Assembly: GCF_001949145.1 (NCBI RefSeq)
Contig: NW_019091425.1
Location: 780,575-812,985, forward strand
Origin: Acanthaster planci
Taxonomy: Eukaryota > Echinodermata > Asteroidea > Valvatida > Acanthasteridae
Length of the DNA: 32,411 nt
Direction of reading: 5' to 3'
Under the pieces are notes generated by a model. That model was given only the letters and a program-made list of their open reading frames with translations, had not been told where the DNA came from and did not search any database. The first letter of the stretch is position 1, and the number at the start of each line of letters is the position of its first letter. The translations under genes and the position numbers were made by a program. Of the stretch, positions 11,643 through 22,450 are shown one piece after another.

Positions 11643-11770
11643 CCCGAAGCCTCTGTTAACACCATGGGTGTAAGAAAAAATTATGTGTCTCGAGATCAGA
11701 GATGTCATGTAAATATTGACTGCTTAAAGTGGTATAACTAGCCTCAAAGCGATCCTCTGTATGTTATATC

Positions 11771-12450
11771 GTGGAGGAAGGACACAGAAGGAGTTTGAAC
11801 TGCCTGGGCTATAACATCTGGCCAATTACCGCTCTCTGGCATGCCTGGTGTGTCCATAGCCAGAGCGCAGCGAGCACTTGCTACGCACCATCTGTTTCAC
11901 AACCATAAGCCCCCTTTGTGCCCCATGATCATGGCCATAATTTTCTGCTGATAATCCGCATCCTTAAAATGTTATGTACTGCAACATTATCAAATGATCT
12001 GACGACATCATCAAATTTAATGCTTGAGCAGTTGCTTGTATTAGGCTGTGTACCTGAAGTGTTCATGTGCAGTTATTGCCCTTATCAATTGCTTTCTTCT
12101 GGACTTATTTTGGGAATAATAGCCAAGTTGTTTTTAAGATTTTGTGTTTTATTTAAATCATTTTTATCATGGAATTTACCCAAAAAGGTATTTTAAGAGA
12201 TCTCATGATCACTGTATGTGATGAAGCAGCACATTTTATTTTTCGTGAGCTTAACTGTCCTGCAGTGATCAACATGTTGTTGGCCAGTCTTAGCCAAATT
12301 CGTACATTTAAAAACATGTTTTGGAGTGAGAAAATAAAATTACAAACATTGCATGGATAATGGAAAAGTGCATCAAAATTTAAAAAACAAATTGTTCAAG
12401 TCAGCAAAAGTAAATCTTGTATTAGATAATTTTTCTTTTTATTTCCAGGT
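11771..12450. repeat. 0.7-kb dispersed repeat, copy 1
   Basis: This segment aligns along its whole length to 18730-19450 in the same orientation, with many substitutions and small indels. Shared words include 'gagtttgaactgcc', 'tgtttcacaacca', 'gcttgtattaggctgtgt' and 'aattacaaacattgcatgga'. There is no intact long ORF and no obvious terminal repeats. It may be a non-autonomous repeat family or an old local duplication. Confidence 0.75.
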
Positions 12451-12612
12451 CACCGTGATAAGTTGTAGTTAATTGGAAAGAAAACACCACAGATTTTGCT
12501 ATGATATTAGTGGCCCCACTTGTCCGGCTAAGCTGCAGGCAGTAATCAGGTATTTGGGGAATGTTTACTATTGTTCGTCTGACCGGGCAGCGATGATCAT
12601 CGAGCACTAACC

Positions 12613-13146
12613 NNNNNNNNNNNNNNNNNNNNNNNNNNNNNNNNNNNNNNNNNNNNNNNNNNNNNNNNNNNNNNNNNNNNNNNNNNNNNNNNNNNNNNNN
12701 NNNNNNNNNNNNNNNNNNNNNNNNNNNNNNNNNNNNNNNNNNNNNNNNNNNNNNNNNNNNNNNNNNNNNNNNNNNNNNNNNNNNNNNNNNNNNNNNNNNN
12801 NNNNNNNNNNNNNNNNNNNNNNNNNNNNNNNNNNNNNNNNNNNNNNNNNNNNNNNNNNNNNNNNNNNNNNNNNNNNNNNNNNNNNNNNNNNNNNNNNNNN
12901 NNNNNNNNNNNNNNNNNNNNNNNNNNNNNNNNNNNNNNNNNNNNNNNNNNNNNNNNNNNNNNNNNNNNNNNNNNNNNNNNNNNNNNNNNNNNNNNNNNNN
13001 NNNNNNNNNNNNNNNNNNNNNNNNNNNNNNNNNNNNNNNNNNNNNNNNNNNNNNNNNNNNNNNNNNNNNNNNNNNNNNNNNNNNNNNNNNNNNNNNNNNN
13101 NNNNNNNNNNNNNNNNNNNNNNNNNNNNNNNNNNNNNNNNNNNNNN
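12613..13146. other. assembly gap (534 N)
   Basis: The sequence is a run of N. It begins about 160 bp after the end of repeat copy 1. Nothing can be said about its content, and its true length may differ. Confidence 0.99.
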
Positions 13147-14204
13147 GTTGTAACTCCGTCTGTGTCCTTCCGTGGTTAATTGGTTATATTTTCCTCAGGC
13201 AAAGTCACAGTAAAATGGAACACTCAGCATATAAGCAGTTAATTTTTCAATTAATAACCACATTTGCTGCAGATTCTGCACAGTTTTAGAGAGATGCTGA
13301 ATAAATTGTAAACTCATTAAAATACATCTCTATTTCATTTTGAAATGAACTGAAAAGAAACCTGTACATTTCCAAGCTTCCCTTCTATGACAGTGTTCCC
13401 ACCCATTGCAACTTTTTAATGCGCACACTGCACAGGAGGATGTGCATAGGAAGACGTGTAGAATTCCAGTTGCTAACGGTGTACCACTTTTAGACTGTTG
13501 TCCCATAATATTTGGAAAAACGTGGTAAAAGACAGCAAGTACCATGTGAAGTACTCTTGGTCAACTTCGGTTGAGCTGCTGTTAAGTCAGATACAGTAGA
13601 CCATAAAATTGTTAGGTCACATGGAAGATTAAGTCACTCTCTATTGAGGGATGAAGACACATCCCCACATGTTGCAGGCAGAATATCTTGAAATAGACAC
13701 ACCTCCACTTAAATATAGTCATTCCTTGTTGCAAGCATTCTTGTTTACTGCTTGTGAGGGCTATTTCAGGCATGTCTAAAGCTGTAGTTGTAAGAGTGCA
13801 TTTTCTGTGTTTTCCACATGGGACCCAAACAAACAACAGTGACCTCAATGTTTTGGTGTCACAGCCTACCCGGGTGGTAATCAATAGCTGTTTCATAAAA
13901 CCCTGTGCATAGATTCTGCTCTTTAGGAGATCTGACCCTGTTCATTTCAGTGAAAAACCTATGCTTGGTTACTACTGTCATATTTGAAGTTTTAGGGTTT
14001 CTACTCTCAGTATATTTGTTCAAGAGCCTGTTAAAGTCAGAACCGTCCACTGTAGTCGATTTCCCAAGTACAGTTTGTCTACTGCTTTACTTCCAATTTA
14101 ACATGCAAGCCACTTGTGCATTCATAACTATTTGTCTCGATAATTAGAGAAAGGTGCGTGCTCCATTCATTTGCACATTGCGTCCTGGTTCAAAACATCG
14201 CACT

Positions 14205-14224
14205 AAAGTACTCTAGAGTACTTT
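14205..14224. repeat. 20-bp perfect palindrome
   Basis: AAAGTACTCT is followed directly by its exact reverse complement. The flanking bases do not pair. Its function is unknown. Confidence 0.85.
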
Positions 14225-15055
14225 GGTTGCTGTGGGTATAGAGCTTCTCAGGACCACAGCATAGTCTCTTTGTGCACTGCTCTTTTAAACTTGTGCAGGT
14301 GCTTTGTCAAATAATAAGGCTAAAAAAGGCCATGTGATAAGCTCTTGGCCAACCAAGAAACAGTTTCTGTACACAAAGTGTATTAAACTTGTATATACTA
14401 GCACTTGGGTACTATTGCTGATACTACAAACTAACGTGTGGGTGGTGGTATTTGATCTTTTATAGAAGTAAAGTCTTGGAAACACCTCAGTAGTGGCAGA
14501 GGTTGAGGATGAAAATCTCCCCCCCCAAAAAAAAGATCAGAAAAGAATGCTCAAAAGCCAGTATAATTGTAGTTGTGCTTTAATATTTGACTGCAGAAAC
14601 TTTCCCAAATTGACTGTCGACACGAGGGTGCACATGCACTCCATGCAAACTCCTTAACAGCCCCCACTCCCTCTCCCCATGGTGTGAAATAATGACCCCC
14701 CCCCCACACGGGTGAGATTTGTCAGATCTCCAGGTTTCGGAATTTTATCATCAATGTTTTTGTGATGTCAGGATTTTTCAAACTATCTGGTTTTAAAATC
14801 TGGAATATTCCAAGTTAACACAAAACACAAGTAATGGGTATGTTATGGGGGTGCCCTTAGGCTAACACAAATGTATACCATAGATCCAAACTGCTGCGGG
14901 GTCCTCAAAACTTCTGGTAGTTGCTTCGTAGATTTTTAATTTTCACTGATCTCACCCCAGCGTGTGACCTCATCAGGCTGGTTTCAGGAGCTTATGGAGG
15001 CGCAGTGTGGAAATGGCTGAGTGGTGATCTTGTTTATAGTCTATGTAATAGGGAC

Positions 15056-15547
15056 TGGGGGTCAACTCAAGAGGGAAAAAAACAAAAACTGGTCAGTTGT
15101 GAAGTATCAGGGAAGAAACCAGTCAAGCTAAACAAACGGGGACAGATGACTAAGGGAAAATTGGAAAACAATGAGAATGGGGATCAACTCAAGAGGGGAA
15201 AAACTGGTCAAGATGGAAAGCAGGCTGACATTCTTTGATTCAAATGATCTCCAGAGGAGGGAAGCCACTAACATTCTGTTTGTGCTTTTGGCTTTGACTA
15301 GGAATTAATTTTTTTAAACTTACACAAACAGGCTGGGAACCAAAATGCGCAGCACACCTATTTTTTTTGCTCTTGTCAACTTAATTGGTCAGAAAATGTC
15401 ACTGTTGTTTCACAACGTAGTAATTCAGATGTTATGCACACCAATTACTGCGACTGTAGTCTTGGTCAGTTGTGAAGTATCAGGAGAGAAACTAGTCAAG
15501 CTAAACAAACAGGGACGGATGACTAAGGGAAAATTGGAAAACACTCA
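15056..15547. repeat. internal direct repeats
   Basis: An ~82-bp unit starting tggtcagttgtgaagtatca occurs at 15089-15170 and again at 15463-15543 with about six differences. A shorter unit 'tcaactcaagaggg...aaactggtca' occurs at 15062-15094 and 15183-15212. The frames across it give similar basic peptides, but no known protein is recognised. It is probably the relic of a tandemly organised repeat. Confidence 0.7.
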
Positions 15548-16450
15548 AGATAGGGCAAAACACGTCATCTTTCGGCTGAAAGCATGCTGTTTGTTGTGCC
15601 TTTTGCAGAAAGTAAAATTTCATTTAGATAAAAACTTCAAAGTCAAAGAGTAGAAATCAGGCAAAAGTTGGAATCAGAAGCAAATTGGTAATGGTAAAAA
15701 GCATCATCCTTATCAACTGAGGGTGCCATGGTTATCAGTACTACTGGGGTCTGAAATGGCAGGTCGCCATTTTTCTTCAGTGCTCTTTGGAAAGTTTGTA
15801 TCTTTTGATATGTATTTGTCACACACTTGTAAAAAGTGTACATTTTGAAGTTTCCATTCTTGGAAGGTTGTTTTTCAAATGCTTGTGTCTTGGATAGCAG
15901 AAGAATGATCTGGAAACAGCACTGCGTTTTAAAGTTTGCAACATGTTGTTTGGTAGGGATATTCACAGTGGATATTTCCTGAGAGGCCATATCAGATTTC
16001 TATTTTCAGTCCAGAGAGCTTTTCCAATATTTACCACTTATGTGCCCAAACAGTCGTCAGACATTCATTTACGTTTTTGAGAGTAATCTGTCGGCATGTG
16101 AGAATTGATTGGTGTTATATGTCGTGCATGGGTTTTGCCTTTTTGGGGGAGGGGCAAGAGAATATGGGAGGCGGCAAAGCACTCAACTAAAATCTGATGA
16201 ACCATTAACAGTTGGAGGGGGTAAACTTTAGGATTATTCAAATAAATTGGTGATTTCATCCTCTGTCTCTCTTTTTTCATTTCTTTTTTGCCACCTTTTC
16301 CCCCTTTTTATTGTTCCTTTTTATGAGGGAGAGGGGTGAGGGAACCAGCACCCCTACATGGTGTGGGGTTTTTGTTTATTTCCATAGTGCTCAGACTTTC
16401 TGTAGTTTCCAAATGCAAAACCTTTGTTTTTTCTGGTTTCAACCTTACAG

Positions 16451-16799
16451 GAATAGCATAGACCAGTCAGTCACCGCAAGTGGTATGAGCCCTGCCACCT
16501 CCTGGGATGGGGACTCACAATCATCAGATGATGATGACAGCTCGCAGACAGCACTGGAAGATGCTATCTTTAATCCCCGGGTAAGCCAATCACCAATCAA
16601 GGCCTTCCGACCAATCAGCAAGCAGCCCATGAGCTTGATTGACTTCAAGAACCAGTTCAACAGCAGTGGGGACACCAAGTGGACTGGCATCGCCGCCAGC
16701 TCTGCAAGGGGGAAAAGTGTGAGGCGTGGGCGTGGGAGAGGAGGCAGAGGGGGGAAAATGAAACAAAGCAAGAAACGCCGAAGGTTTCTGAAAAAGTAA
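16451..16799 (+). CDS. UIMC1: RAP80-like terminal exon
   Basis: The acceptor is aaccttacag; the frame entered with two carried bases ends at TAA 16797-16799. The exon encodes a Ser/Asp run (DSQSSDDDDSSQ), then the conserved SPIKAFRPIS...SLIDFKNQF motif (16590-16658), then an RGRGRGGRGG stretch and a Lys/Arg tail ending RRRFLKK. Vertebrate RAP80 ends with a very similar SPVKSF...LVDFKKQ motif and a basic end (from memory). This exon and exon a carry the identification. The RGG box is longer than I recall for vertebrates. Confidence 0.85.
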
Positions 16800-17610
16800 T
16801 GTTTGAATTACTTTTGAAAGTCCACTCTAAAATGAGTAGACATTTGCATATAACAAGGATTGTCTGTACAGTTCAAATCTTTTTACATTGGTGAAACTGA
16901 CGGAAGTACAATCCCACTATAATTTGAAATATATGTGTGCTTTCCCCAACATTGAAAATTTCATTTTCCTGGACACTGTTTGCAGAGCCTCATGTTTGTT
17001 TATTTGTGTGTGTGGGGTGAAAATCAACCTGTTTGTTTATTGTGAATTCAGGCCCTAACTGATAATCGATATTATAACATGTAGCAAACATTTTGCACCC
17101 TAAATAATCTGATGAAACAGTTCTGTACACTTCTTATGTGTTGAAGTTACAGAGGCCTCGTGAAAATTGTGAAAAAATCTTCAGATGAGTAATCACAGAT
17201 CAAGATTTCCAGTCACAGATCTTCACTTGCTGTTGTAGATGTGTGTAAATTTGGACTTCAGTTGAGTTCATAATGGCAGTTGTTGCTCTTCAAGTATTGT
17301 TTTTCTTGTAGTTATGTATGCAGTACTCTGTACTTGCAAAGACATATACTGGTATATGACATTACCGATGGAATTTTAAAAAAGCAGTTGCCCAAAAGAA
17401 CAGGTCAGCGACATATTTTACCCCCAAATCATTTTTCTTTTTGAGGGGAAAAACAAGATGCTGACTATATTCAGGTTTACATAATTATGCTGAACTCTTA
17501 CATGATGACAGTATTTAGTTTGACAATTTTTAAATGGATTTATGATTATGGACCAGTCTTTATGCATGTTGTTCTATTTATCAAAAATGCCAAATAAATG
17601 GAATAGTTTG
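16800..17610 (+). other. 3' UTR of the RAP80-like gene
   Basis: The ~0.8-kb AT-rich stretch after the stop codon has no long frame. It ends at a canonical AATAAA (17593-17598) followed by a GT-rich stretch (17630-17645) of the type found after cleavage sites. Confidence 0.6.
17593..17598 (+). terminator. polyadenylation signal AATAAA
   Basis: The canonical hexamer lies 0.8 kb after the stop codon, with G/T-rich sequence 30-50 bp downstream. Cleavage is expected near 17610-17620. Confidence 0.55.
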
Positions 17611-18729
17611 CAGGAGTAACGCGTATTACGTTCATCTGTGTGATCTGGAGAGTGTAAACGCCTTCAACCGTGGACCTTTAACAATAGGGGACAGTAGGGT
17701 CCACGGTTGGAAAACGTGATGTACAAAACATTTGGGAGGTCTTCCGAAAAAGTATGGACAATCGATCGTGCGCATCGATCTCGTGTGGCAGGCTTTTTTC
17801 TACGCTGAAGAAGGGGGACTTTTCTGCCAATGACTTTTCTGCCAATTATTGAGTTTGGAATTGGGCTTGTACTTTCCTGGCTTTATGTGTGTGCCCTGGG
17901 TTCACATCCATAGGCTACCGAGTCGACCAGGCGCAGGGCTACGGTTTTGTTTGCCCGGTGCAAAGTAGCATTTTTCATTCCGGTGTGACCCATTTTGAAG
18001 ATTTTAATTAGCATCCCCATGTTTGTTTAAAATGCTCGCCCCGTTGTGATACAAGTATGCTGCGCTACTGTGCTGCGCGATTGAAGTGGATTGAGCTTTC
18101 ACCCCCTGCCTTTATTCGGTAGGCTTTTTCCAGGGGGGTATTATTTCGGGATTTTTCTCCCACCACTTCTCGACCACGTTCATCATCCTCTTCCTCTGTG
18201 GGGACGTGTGGTTTAGTGCATAGGGTTTGTAGCTCCCAAACATTGTTCAGGAACGTTCAGACTGGTCCGATATGAGTAGAAATGGTGAATTGAGGGTGTA
18301 TTTAAATGGCAGATTCTGTTAAATTATGTACGCCTGACAGTGCTGCTTCTTAAAGTACACGCGTTTAACGTTTCGTGGGGCTTCGACTTCGCTCCCGAAC
18401 GTGCACTGCAAAGTTTTTCAATTTTTGCCGTGAAATTTTATAAATATTATGAATGTAATTACGTATTTTGAAAACAAAATTATTCTGTTTTGGCGAACTT
18501 CCCAATTTGTTTTTCAATGTTTAATTAAAAGTCGAGACCAGTCTCAGAAATGGGCTTTCTCAAGCAACTTGTAGGCCTACTTCAGTCCCGCGAGCCAATG
18601 CTATGCACATGCAATTGTTACACGTTCATTGTTTTCGGGCGTGGACGCGGAGCATCGCACTGATTCTGCTCATTGTAGCGGACTCTTATTAGTCGGGGAG
18701 GGGGTACTCGTTTGTTGTTTGAAATAGCA
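17611..18729. other. intergenic, no gene seen
   Basis: The only structure noted is a 12-bp perfect inverted repeat (caaccgtggacc at 17665-17676 and its complement at 17699-17710, 22-nt loop). Local GC content is somewhat higher around 17880-18120. Confidence 0.5.
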
Positions 18730-19450
18730 TAGAGGAAGGACACGTACAGACGGAGTTTGAACTGCCCGGGCTATAGCCAATTACAGCTTTCTGGCATGAT
18801 TGGTATCTCCATAGCCAGAAGTCAGCAGTAAATGTTTGCTACACACCACCTGTTTCACAACCACAAGCCCATTTTGTACCCCAAAATCATTACTGCAATT
18901 TTCCGCTGGTAATCTGTATCCTTAAAACGTTGTGTACTGCAGTATAGGAAGTCGAATATTCATGCCATCGATGGTGCTTGGTATATGATCTGACCACAAC
19001 ATCCAATTTAATGCTTGCGCAATTGCTTGTATTAGGCTGTGTGCCCTAAGTATTCATTTGCAGTCATTGCCCTTGTCGGACGCTTTCTTTGGGAGTTTTT
19101 TTTTTGAATAAAAAGCCAAGTTCTTTTATAAGATACTGTGTTTTATTTGAATCATTGTTATTACGGAATTTATACAAAATGATATTTTATGAGATCTCAT
19201 GATCACTCCTTGTAATGTAATAGCGCATTTTGTTTTTATGAACTTTATTGTCTTGTGGGGGTCAACATGTTGTTTGCCAGTGTTAGCCAAATTCGTACAA
19301 AGACTTTGAAAACTGACGTTTTGGAGTGACGAAATAAAATTACAAACATTGCATGGATTAAGGAAAAGTGCATCAAAATCTTTACAAAAAATATTCACGA
19401 TGGCAAAAGTAAATTTAATATTAAATATTTTTTTCTTTGTATCTCCTGGT
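18730..19450. repeat. 0.7-kb dispersed repeat, copy 2
   Basis: This is the second copy of the repeat at 11771-12450, same strand, diverged. It contains a ~30-bp extra block near 18955-18985 ('gtcgaatattcatgcc'). Its right end is cut exactly where the gypsy-like LTR begins (19451); copy 1 ends in the related 'ccaggt' at the same place. Confidence 0.75.
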
Positions 19451-19564
19451 TGTAAGAAGACGGTGTGACTCCAGGAATAGCGTTCAGTTTGTGTGGTTTA
19501 TTAATGGCTTGTGCTCAAGTGTTCCTACAGGGATACGGTAGCCGCATAATGCCACTCCACAACA
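19451..19564 (-). mobile_element. short LTR of Ty3/gypsy-like element
   Basis: Read on the - strand this 114-bp segment starts TGTTGTGGAGTGGCA and ends CTTCTTACA (TG...CA ends). It contains an AATAAA signal and is directly preceded by a polypurine tract. The size is small but within the range of short-LTR gypsy elements. No second LTR is found upstream, in keeping with 5' truncation. Confidence 0.6.
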
Positions 19565-19580
19565 TCCCCTTTCCTTAAGA
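19565..19580 (-). other. polypurine tract
   Basis: On the - strand the sequence TTAAGGAAAGGGGA abuts the first TG of the LTR. This is the expected priming site for plus-strand DNA synthesis in LTR retroelements and fixes the LTR border. Confidence 0.65.
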
Positions 19581-19850
19581 TAAAGAGCTGTTGGTTTTAA
19601 CTTTCGAGCCAAAAAAGCTATGGCTTTAAGCATTGTTCCAGAAACCTTTCAGTGCTTTGAATCTTCAAAACAGCTGTGTGCATTTTTTTCTCTTTTTTTG
19701 GCCAAAAAATATGAAGCCAAGCAAACAAGCTTTAAAAGGTGGTTTAGGTTTGCATATTACAACCAGGTGGGGACCCTAGAGACAGATTTAGGACTCGATA
19801 AGTCTCCTTGGTGGCTTAGAAACTCGACCGGATCGAGTGAAAGTGATTTT

Positions 19851-20445
19851 TTAGTTCAGTCCTGGCGGATTGTCTGTTGGGTTGGAAGGTGCTTCCTGCA
19901 TCTTTGCGACTGCATTTTCCTTTATTGGGTTTGCCGACACGGTCGTTGGTGGTGTGAGCTCAGGTGCACTCACACAGGCGGCTGGTGTTGTGGGTGATTT
20001 TGGATGCTCCCGGCTGTCTCTGAGATGTATGCAGTTACGTCTGTAGGATTTGCCACCGACGTCAACGATGTAGCTACGTGGAGCGACCTTCGCTTTGATC
20101 ACTTCAGGTGTCCACGGCGATCCATCAACTTTTGGTGGTGTCTTAGTGCGAACCGGCTGGCCGACGACAAGATCCGGTAGACATTTGGCTGTGCGGTCGT
20201 AGTACAGCTTAGCTGTCTGTCTTTTGGTGATGACTTGCTCCGCGACAGCTTCCACAACCTGGGGTGTGTACAAGGTGTTCTTGCAAGGGAGGAAACAACG
20301 TGTTCATGTGGACATTAGGCCCTGTACTGGGGAGCTGGACATTCCTAATGTACAGGTGTTCCTCCATTCCAGAACCCTTGAAACACACGCCTTGCATAAT
20401 TCACCTTTAACCTGTTTGTCCCACGCAACCTCCACCGTCTTGGGA
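19851..20445 (-). pseudogene. Ty3/gypsy-like pol relic, integrase C-terminus
   Basis: On the - strand the frame contains LEWRNTCTLGMSSSPVQGLM, then an in-frame TGA at 20304-20306, and resumes in the same frame with TLYTPQVVEAVAEQ, YYDRTAKCLPDLVVGQPVR and PRSYIVDVGGKSYRRN. These are the usual end of Ty3/gypsy integrase and the segment after it ('SP.Q.LM', 'YYDR.AK.LP.L..G..VR', 'SY.V...G..YRRN'). The catalytic DDE part, RNase H, RT, protease and gag are missing. The tail after YRRN is proline/threonine-rich and stops about 270 bp before the polypurine tract. It is dead: 5' truncated with one nonsense codon. Confidence 0.8.
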
Positions 20446-20780
20446 GGTATCACTGTTGCAGAGGTTATTTCCTTGGCAATTTTACCGTTTGACTTTTGTG
20501 TGTCATAAATGAAGTTTAAAATGTCTCTGAGCAAAGTTTCCAAAAAGGGAAATGATAATTACACTGATTATAACAGACATTCTCTAAATTCCAGTTAATA
20601 TCGACATGTTAAATGAAAACCCGAATACGATGATGTTTACAAGAAGCAAACAATATTGAATGTTCGTTAAGCCACATCGACGTGTTTAATTTGGTTGCGC
20701 AGACAGTGCACGTATACGTCAGAAGGTGGTTTGTATGGTTTCTTCATGTACGACTTCCTTACATACGATCAACCAGTGAC
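20446..20780. other. intergenic, no gene seen
   Basis: A - strand frame continues to 20543 upstream of the integrase relic but without recognisable pol motifs, so the retroelement truncation probably lies near 20445. The rest is plain AT-rich sequence. Confidence 0.4.
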
Positions 20781-20785
20781 GAGCC

Positions 20786-20793
20786 TTTATAAG
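20786..20793 (+). promoter_or_regulatory. candidate TATA box
   Basis: TTTATAAG lies 124-131 bp before the ATG of the synaptotagmin-like gene. Transcription would start near 20815-20820, giving a ~100-nt leader. An in-frame TGA about nine codons before the ATG supports 20917 as the start. Confidence 0.4.
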
Positions 20794-20916
20794 TTGAGAT
20801 TCTGCAACGCATTCTGCATTCCCTTGGTTCGTCCTAAAGCTGATTCCAAGTAGTTGAAGTTAGCACTCTTGCTTAAGTTTGAAACTTGAAAACACACCTG
20901 GTTCCCTAGAGCTGGT

Positions 20917-22092
20917 ATGCAGACGTGGAGATACAACCTCCCCATCACACGGGAGACAGTGCCGGAGTTCACTGTCCCTGATACGCGGTACTTCAGACGG
21001 TCGTACACCGTGGATGCGCGTCCCAAAGTTTCTCCTCAAAGCGCCTCGAGTCCGATGTTGTGGCCCTCCTCCAGTCCGCCGCGTCTTCACACCAAAATAA
21101 AGGCTCAATCTCTCCCAGTGCATGATACGGGAACTGGAAGGGCTGGAAGACTGATTTGTGGGTCGCGCGGCAGTTCTTTCTTGGCCGATTCACCTCTGCC
21201 CCTGTCTCCGGTAATCCGACCTCGTGAGCGGACCACTGGAAGTAACAACTGGCTGAATACTTCAATGAAGAGCCCGACGCCCATGACACAGCGTCACTCC
21301 TCCGACGATAGTGTCGCGTCTCTAAGGTCCTTGTTCGGGTCTGTCGCGGAACGCGTCAAGGGAATGCTCCCTGCAGTACCGGCAGAGTCTACGATTATGT
21401 CATGGTGGGAGACTTTGCCCAGTGTGTCCAGATCTCACCTTTGGCCAAGCTTTAATGGGCTCAGCTCTGGGACGGCCTCCCGTTCGTCGATGTTGCGTCT
21501 TGAGCTGGAGAATAGGTACGGTTTAGACAAAAGTCGATCCAAAAGTGGATTCTGTTCGTCGGCACCAAATAGAGAATCAGCAACCACGAGCAGGCCGCGC
21601 ACCAAATCGGACGGCGGCATAGTGCCTCGACAAAGAAAGTTATTTCTCCCCAATTTGACCACCCCGCTTGAAGAACTGGACGATCGAGTGGAGGACGTTG
21701 GCAAAGAAACAAACCCAGAAGACTCTATCATGGTATCAGTAACTTATAAAACGAACGAGAAAAAACTTATGGTTCAAGTCCATAGTCTGACCTGCGTTCA
21801 TCCCAAGAGTGGTCGCGCGAGCGACCTGGTGGTTGAACTTACTATGTACCCCGACAGGCAGCGTCGCGTCTTGAGCGCTCCTTCAAAAAACTCCACTGGT
21901 GAAACTCTCCTCGTGACAGCAGATTTTGATGGAGTGAAGTCGGTCAGTCTGGCTTCCCGAAGCCTAATGATCAGGGTTTACTCCAAGGGATTGATTCGCA
22001 AAATAGGACGGCTGCTCTATCAGGCATCTATTTCGTTCTGTGAGATGTCGCTCGCTGGAGATGCCGTTTGGGTTCCCTTGAAACCCCTAAAG
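20917..22092 (+). CDS. synaptotagmin-like protein, exon 1 (N-terminus and C2A)
   Basis: This exon encodes 392 codons and ends at a donor (cctaaag|gtttgt) in phase 0. The first ~265 residues are Ser/Pro/Arg-rich and disordered-looking, without a transmembrane segment or signal peptide. From about residue 268 a C2 domain begins: MVSVTYKTNEKKLMVQVHSL, DLVVELTMYPDRQRRV, FDGVKS, LMIRVYSKGL, ending VWVPLKPLK. Synaptotagmin C2A domains have Asp residues in loop 1 and loop 3 (VYDFDRFS type); here those are replaced (HPKSG and VYSKGLIRK), so calcium binding is unlikely. Together with the missing membrane anchor this resembles the atypical, calcium-independent synaptotagmins (Syt12/13/15/16/17 group). 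The exact orthologue is not resolved. Likely roles are membrane trafficking or scaffolding. Confidence 0.85.
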
Positions 22093-22344
22093 GTTTGTTT
22101 CATTATACCATGAATTCCAGAAAGTATCATGATAACTCTTTCTCCCCCTGTATTCTCCTAATATTCATCCATGTACACGTATATAAATAAATATCTTCAA
22201 ACGAAAATAACTCTTGTTTATCCTTTTTTGTCATTTCAAATTGCACGTGTTTGACGGATAAAATGAGTAATGTTTCATCTAACCGTACTTTCAGTTCTCA
22301 ATCCCGATAAGCAGGCTTAATGATTTTTTTTCTGATCTTTCCAG
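22093..22344 (+). other. intron 1 of the synaptotagmin-like gene
   Basis: A 252-bp intron with donor gtttgt and acceptor gatctttccag. It separates C2A from C2B at phase 0. Confidence 0.8.
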
Positions 22345-22450
22345 GCGGTACCGTCCGTGACGGTATGCTTGTGCTACCGGCCTCACAAGAACAAATTCTT
22401 AGTCACTGTGGTCAAGGCAAAAGACCTGAAGAAGTCCACAGTAAGAAAAG
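22345..22450 (+). CDS. synaptotagmin-like protein, exon 2 (start of C2B)
   Basis: A 106-nt exon with acceptor tttccag and donor aaaag|gtatga. It reads AVPSVTVCLCYRPHKNKFLV then TVVKAKDLKKSTVRK, the first beta strands of a C2B domain ('L..SLCY.P....L.V.V.KA..L'). The loop 1 Asp-containing segment that normally follows ('D..G.SDPYV') is shortened to STVRKDSYV. One base is carried to exon 3. Confidence 0.85.

Larger units (their letters stand above)
11288..16450 (+). other. last intron, with assembly gap and repeats
   Basis: This 5.2-kb intron contains a near-perfect hairpin (11348-11406), a second inverted repeat (11546-11642), copy 1 of a 0.7-kb repeat (11771-12450), the N gap, a 20-bp perfect palindrome (14205-14224) and an internal direct repeat (15089-15543). 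No exon is supported, but one could hide in the gap. Confidence 0.6.
621..17610 (+). other. UIMC1: UIMC1/RAP80-like gene, 3' half (gene model, 7 exons)
   Basis: Seven exons with AG/GT borders join without a phase break (100+106+71+49+183+225+349 nt = 1083 nt, 360 codons plus stop). Order of parts: UBZ4-type C2HC finger, low-complexity linker, acidic/serine-rich stretch followed by a basic nuclear-localisation-like stretch, a second finger-like module, a serine/aspartate run, an SPIKAF...LIDFKNQF motif, then an RGG and KR-rich tail. Vertebrate RAP80 has the same C-terminal order, with a matching SPVKSF...LVDFKKQ motif and a basic tail (from memory, not searched). RAP80 brings the BRCA1-A complex (ABRAXAS1, BRCC3, BABAM1/2) to K63-linked ubiquitin at DNA breaks in the nucleus. 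The N-terminal SUMO-interacting, UIM and ABRAXAS-binding parts must lie upstream of base 1. Extra exons inside the longer introns, especially around the assembly gap, cannot be excluded. Confidence 0.75.

Noticed and set aside
16445-16771. 108-residue - strand frame
   Set aside because: Shadow of the RAP80-like terminal exon, whose + strand frame has splice support and conserved motifs.
19620-19997. 125-residue + strand frame
   Set aside because: It lies antisense to the gypsy-like integrase tail and polypurine tract region; the protein has no recognisable motif and low-complexity content.
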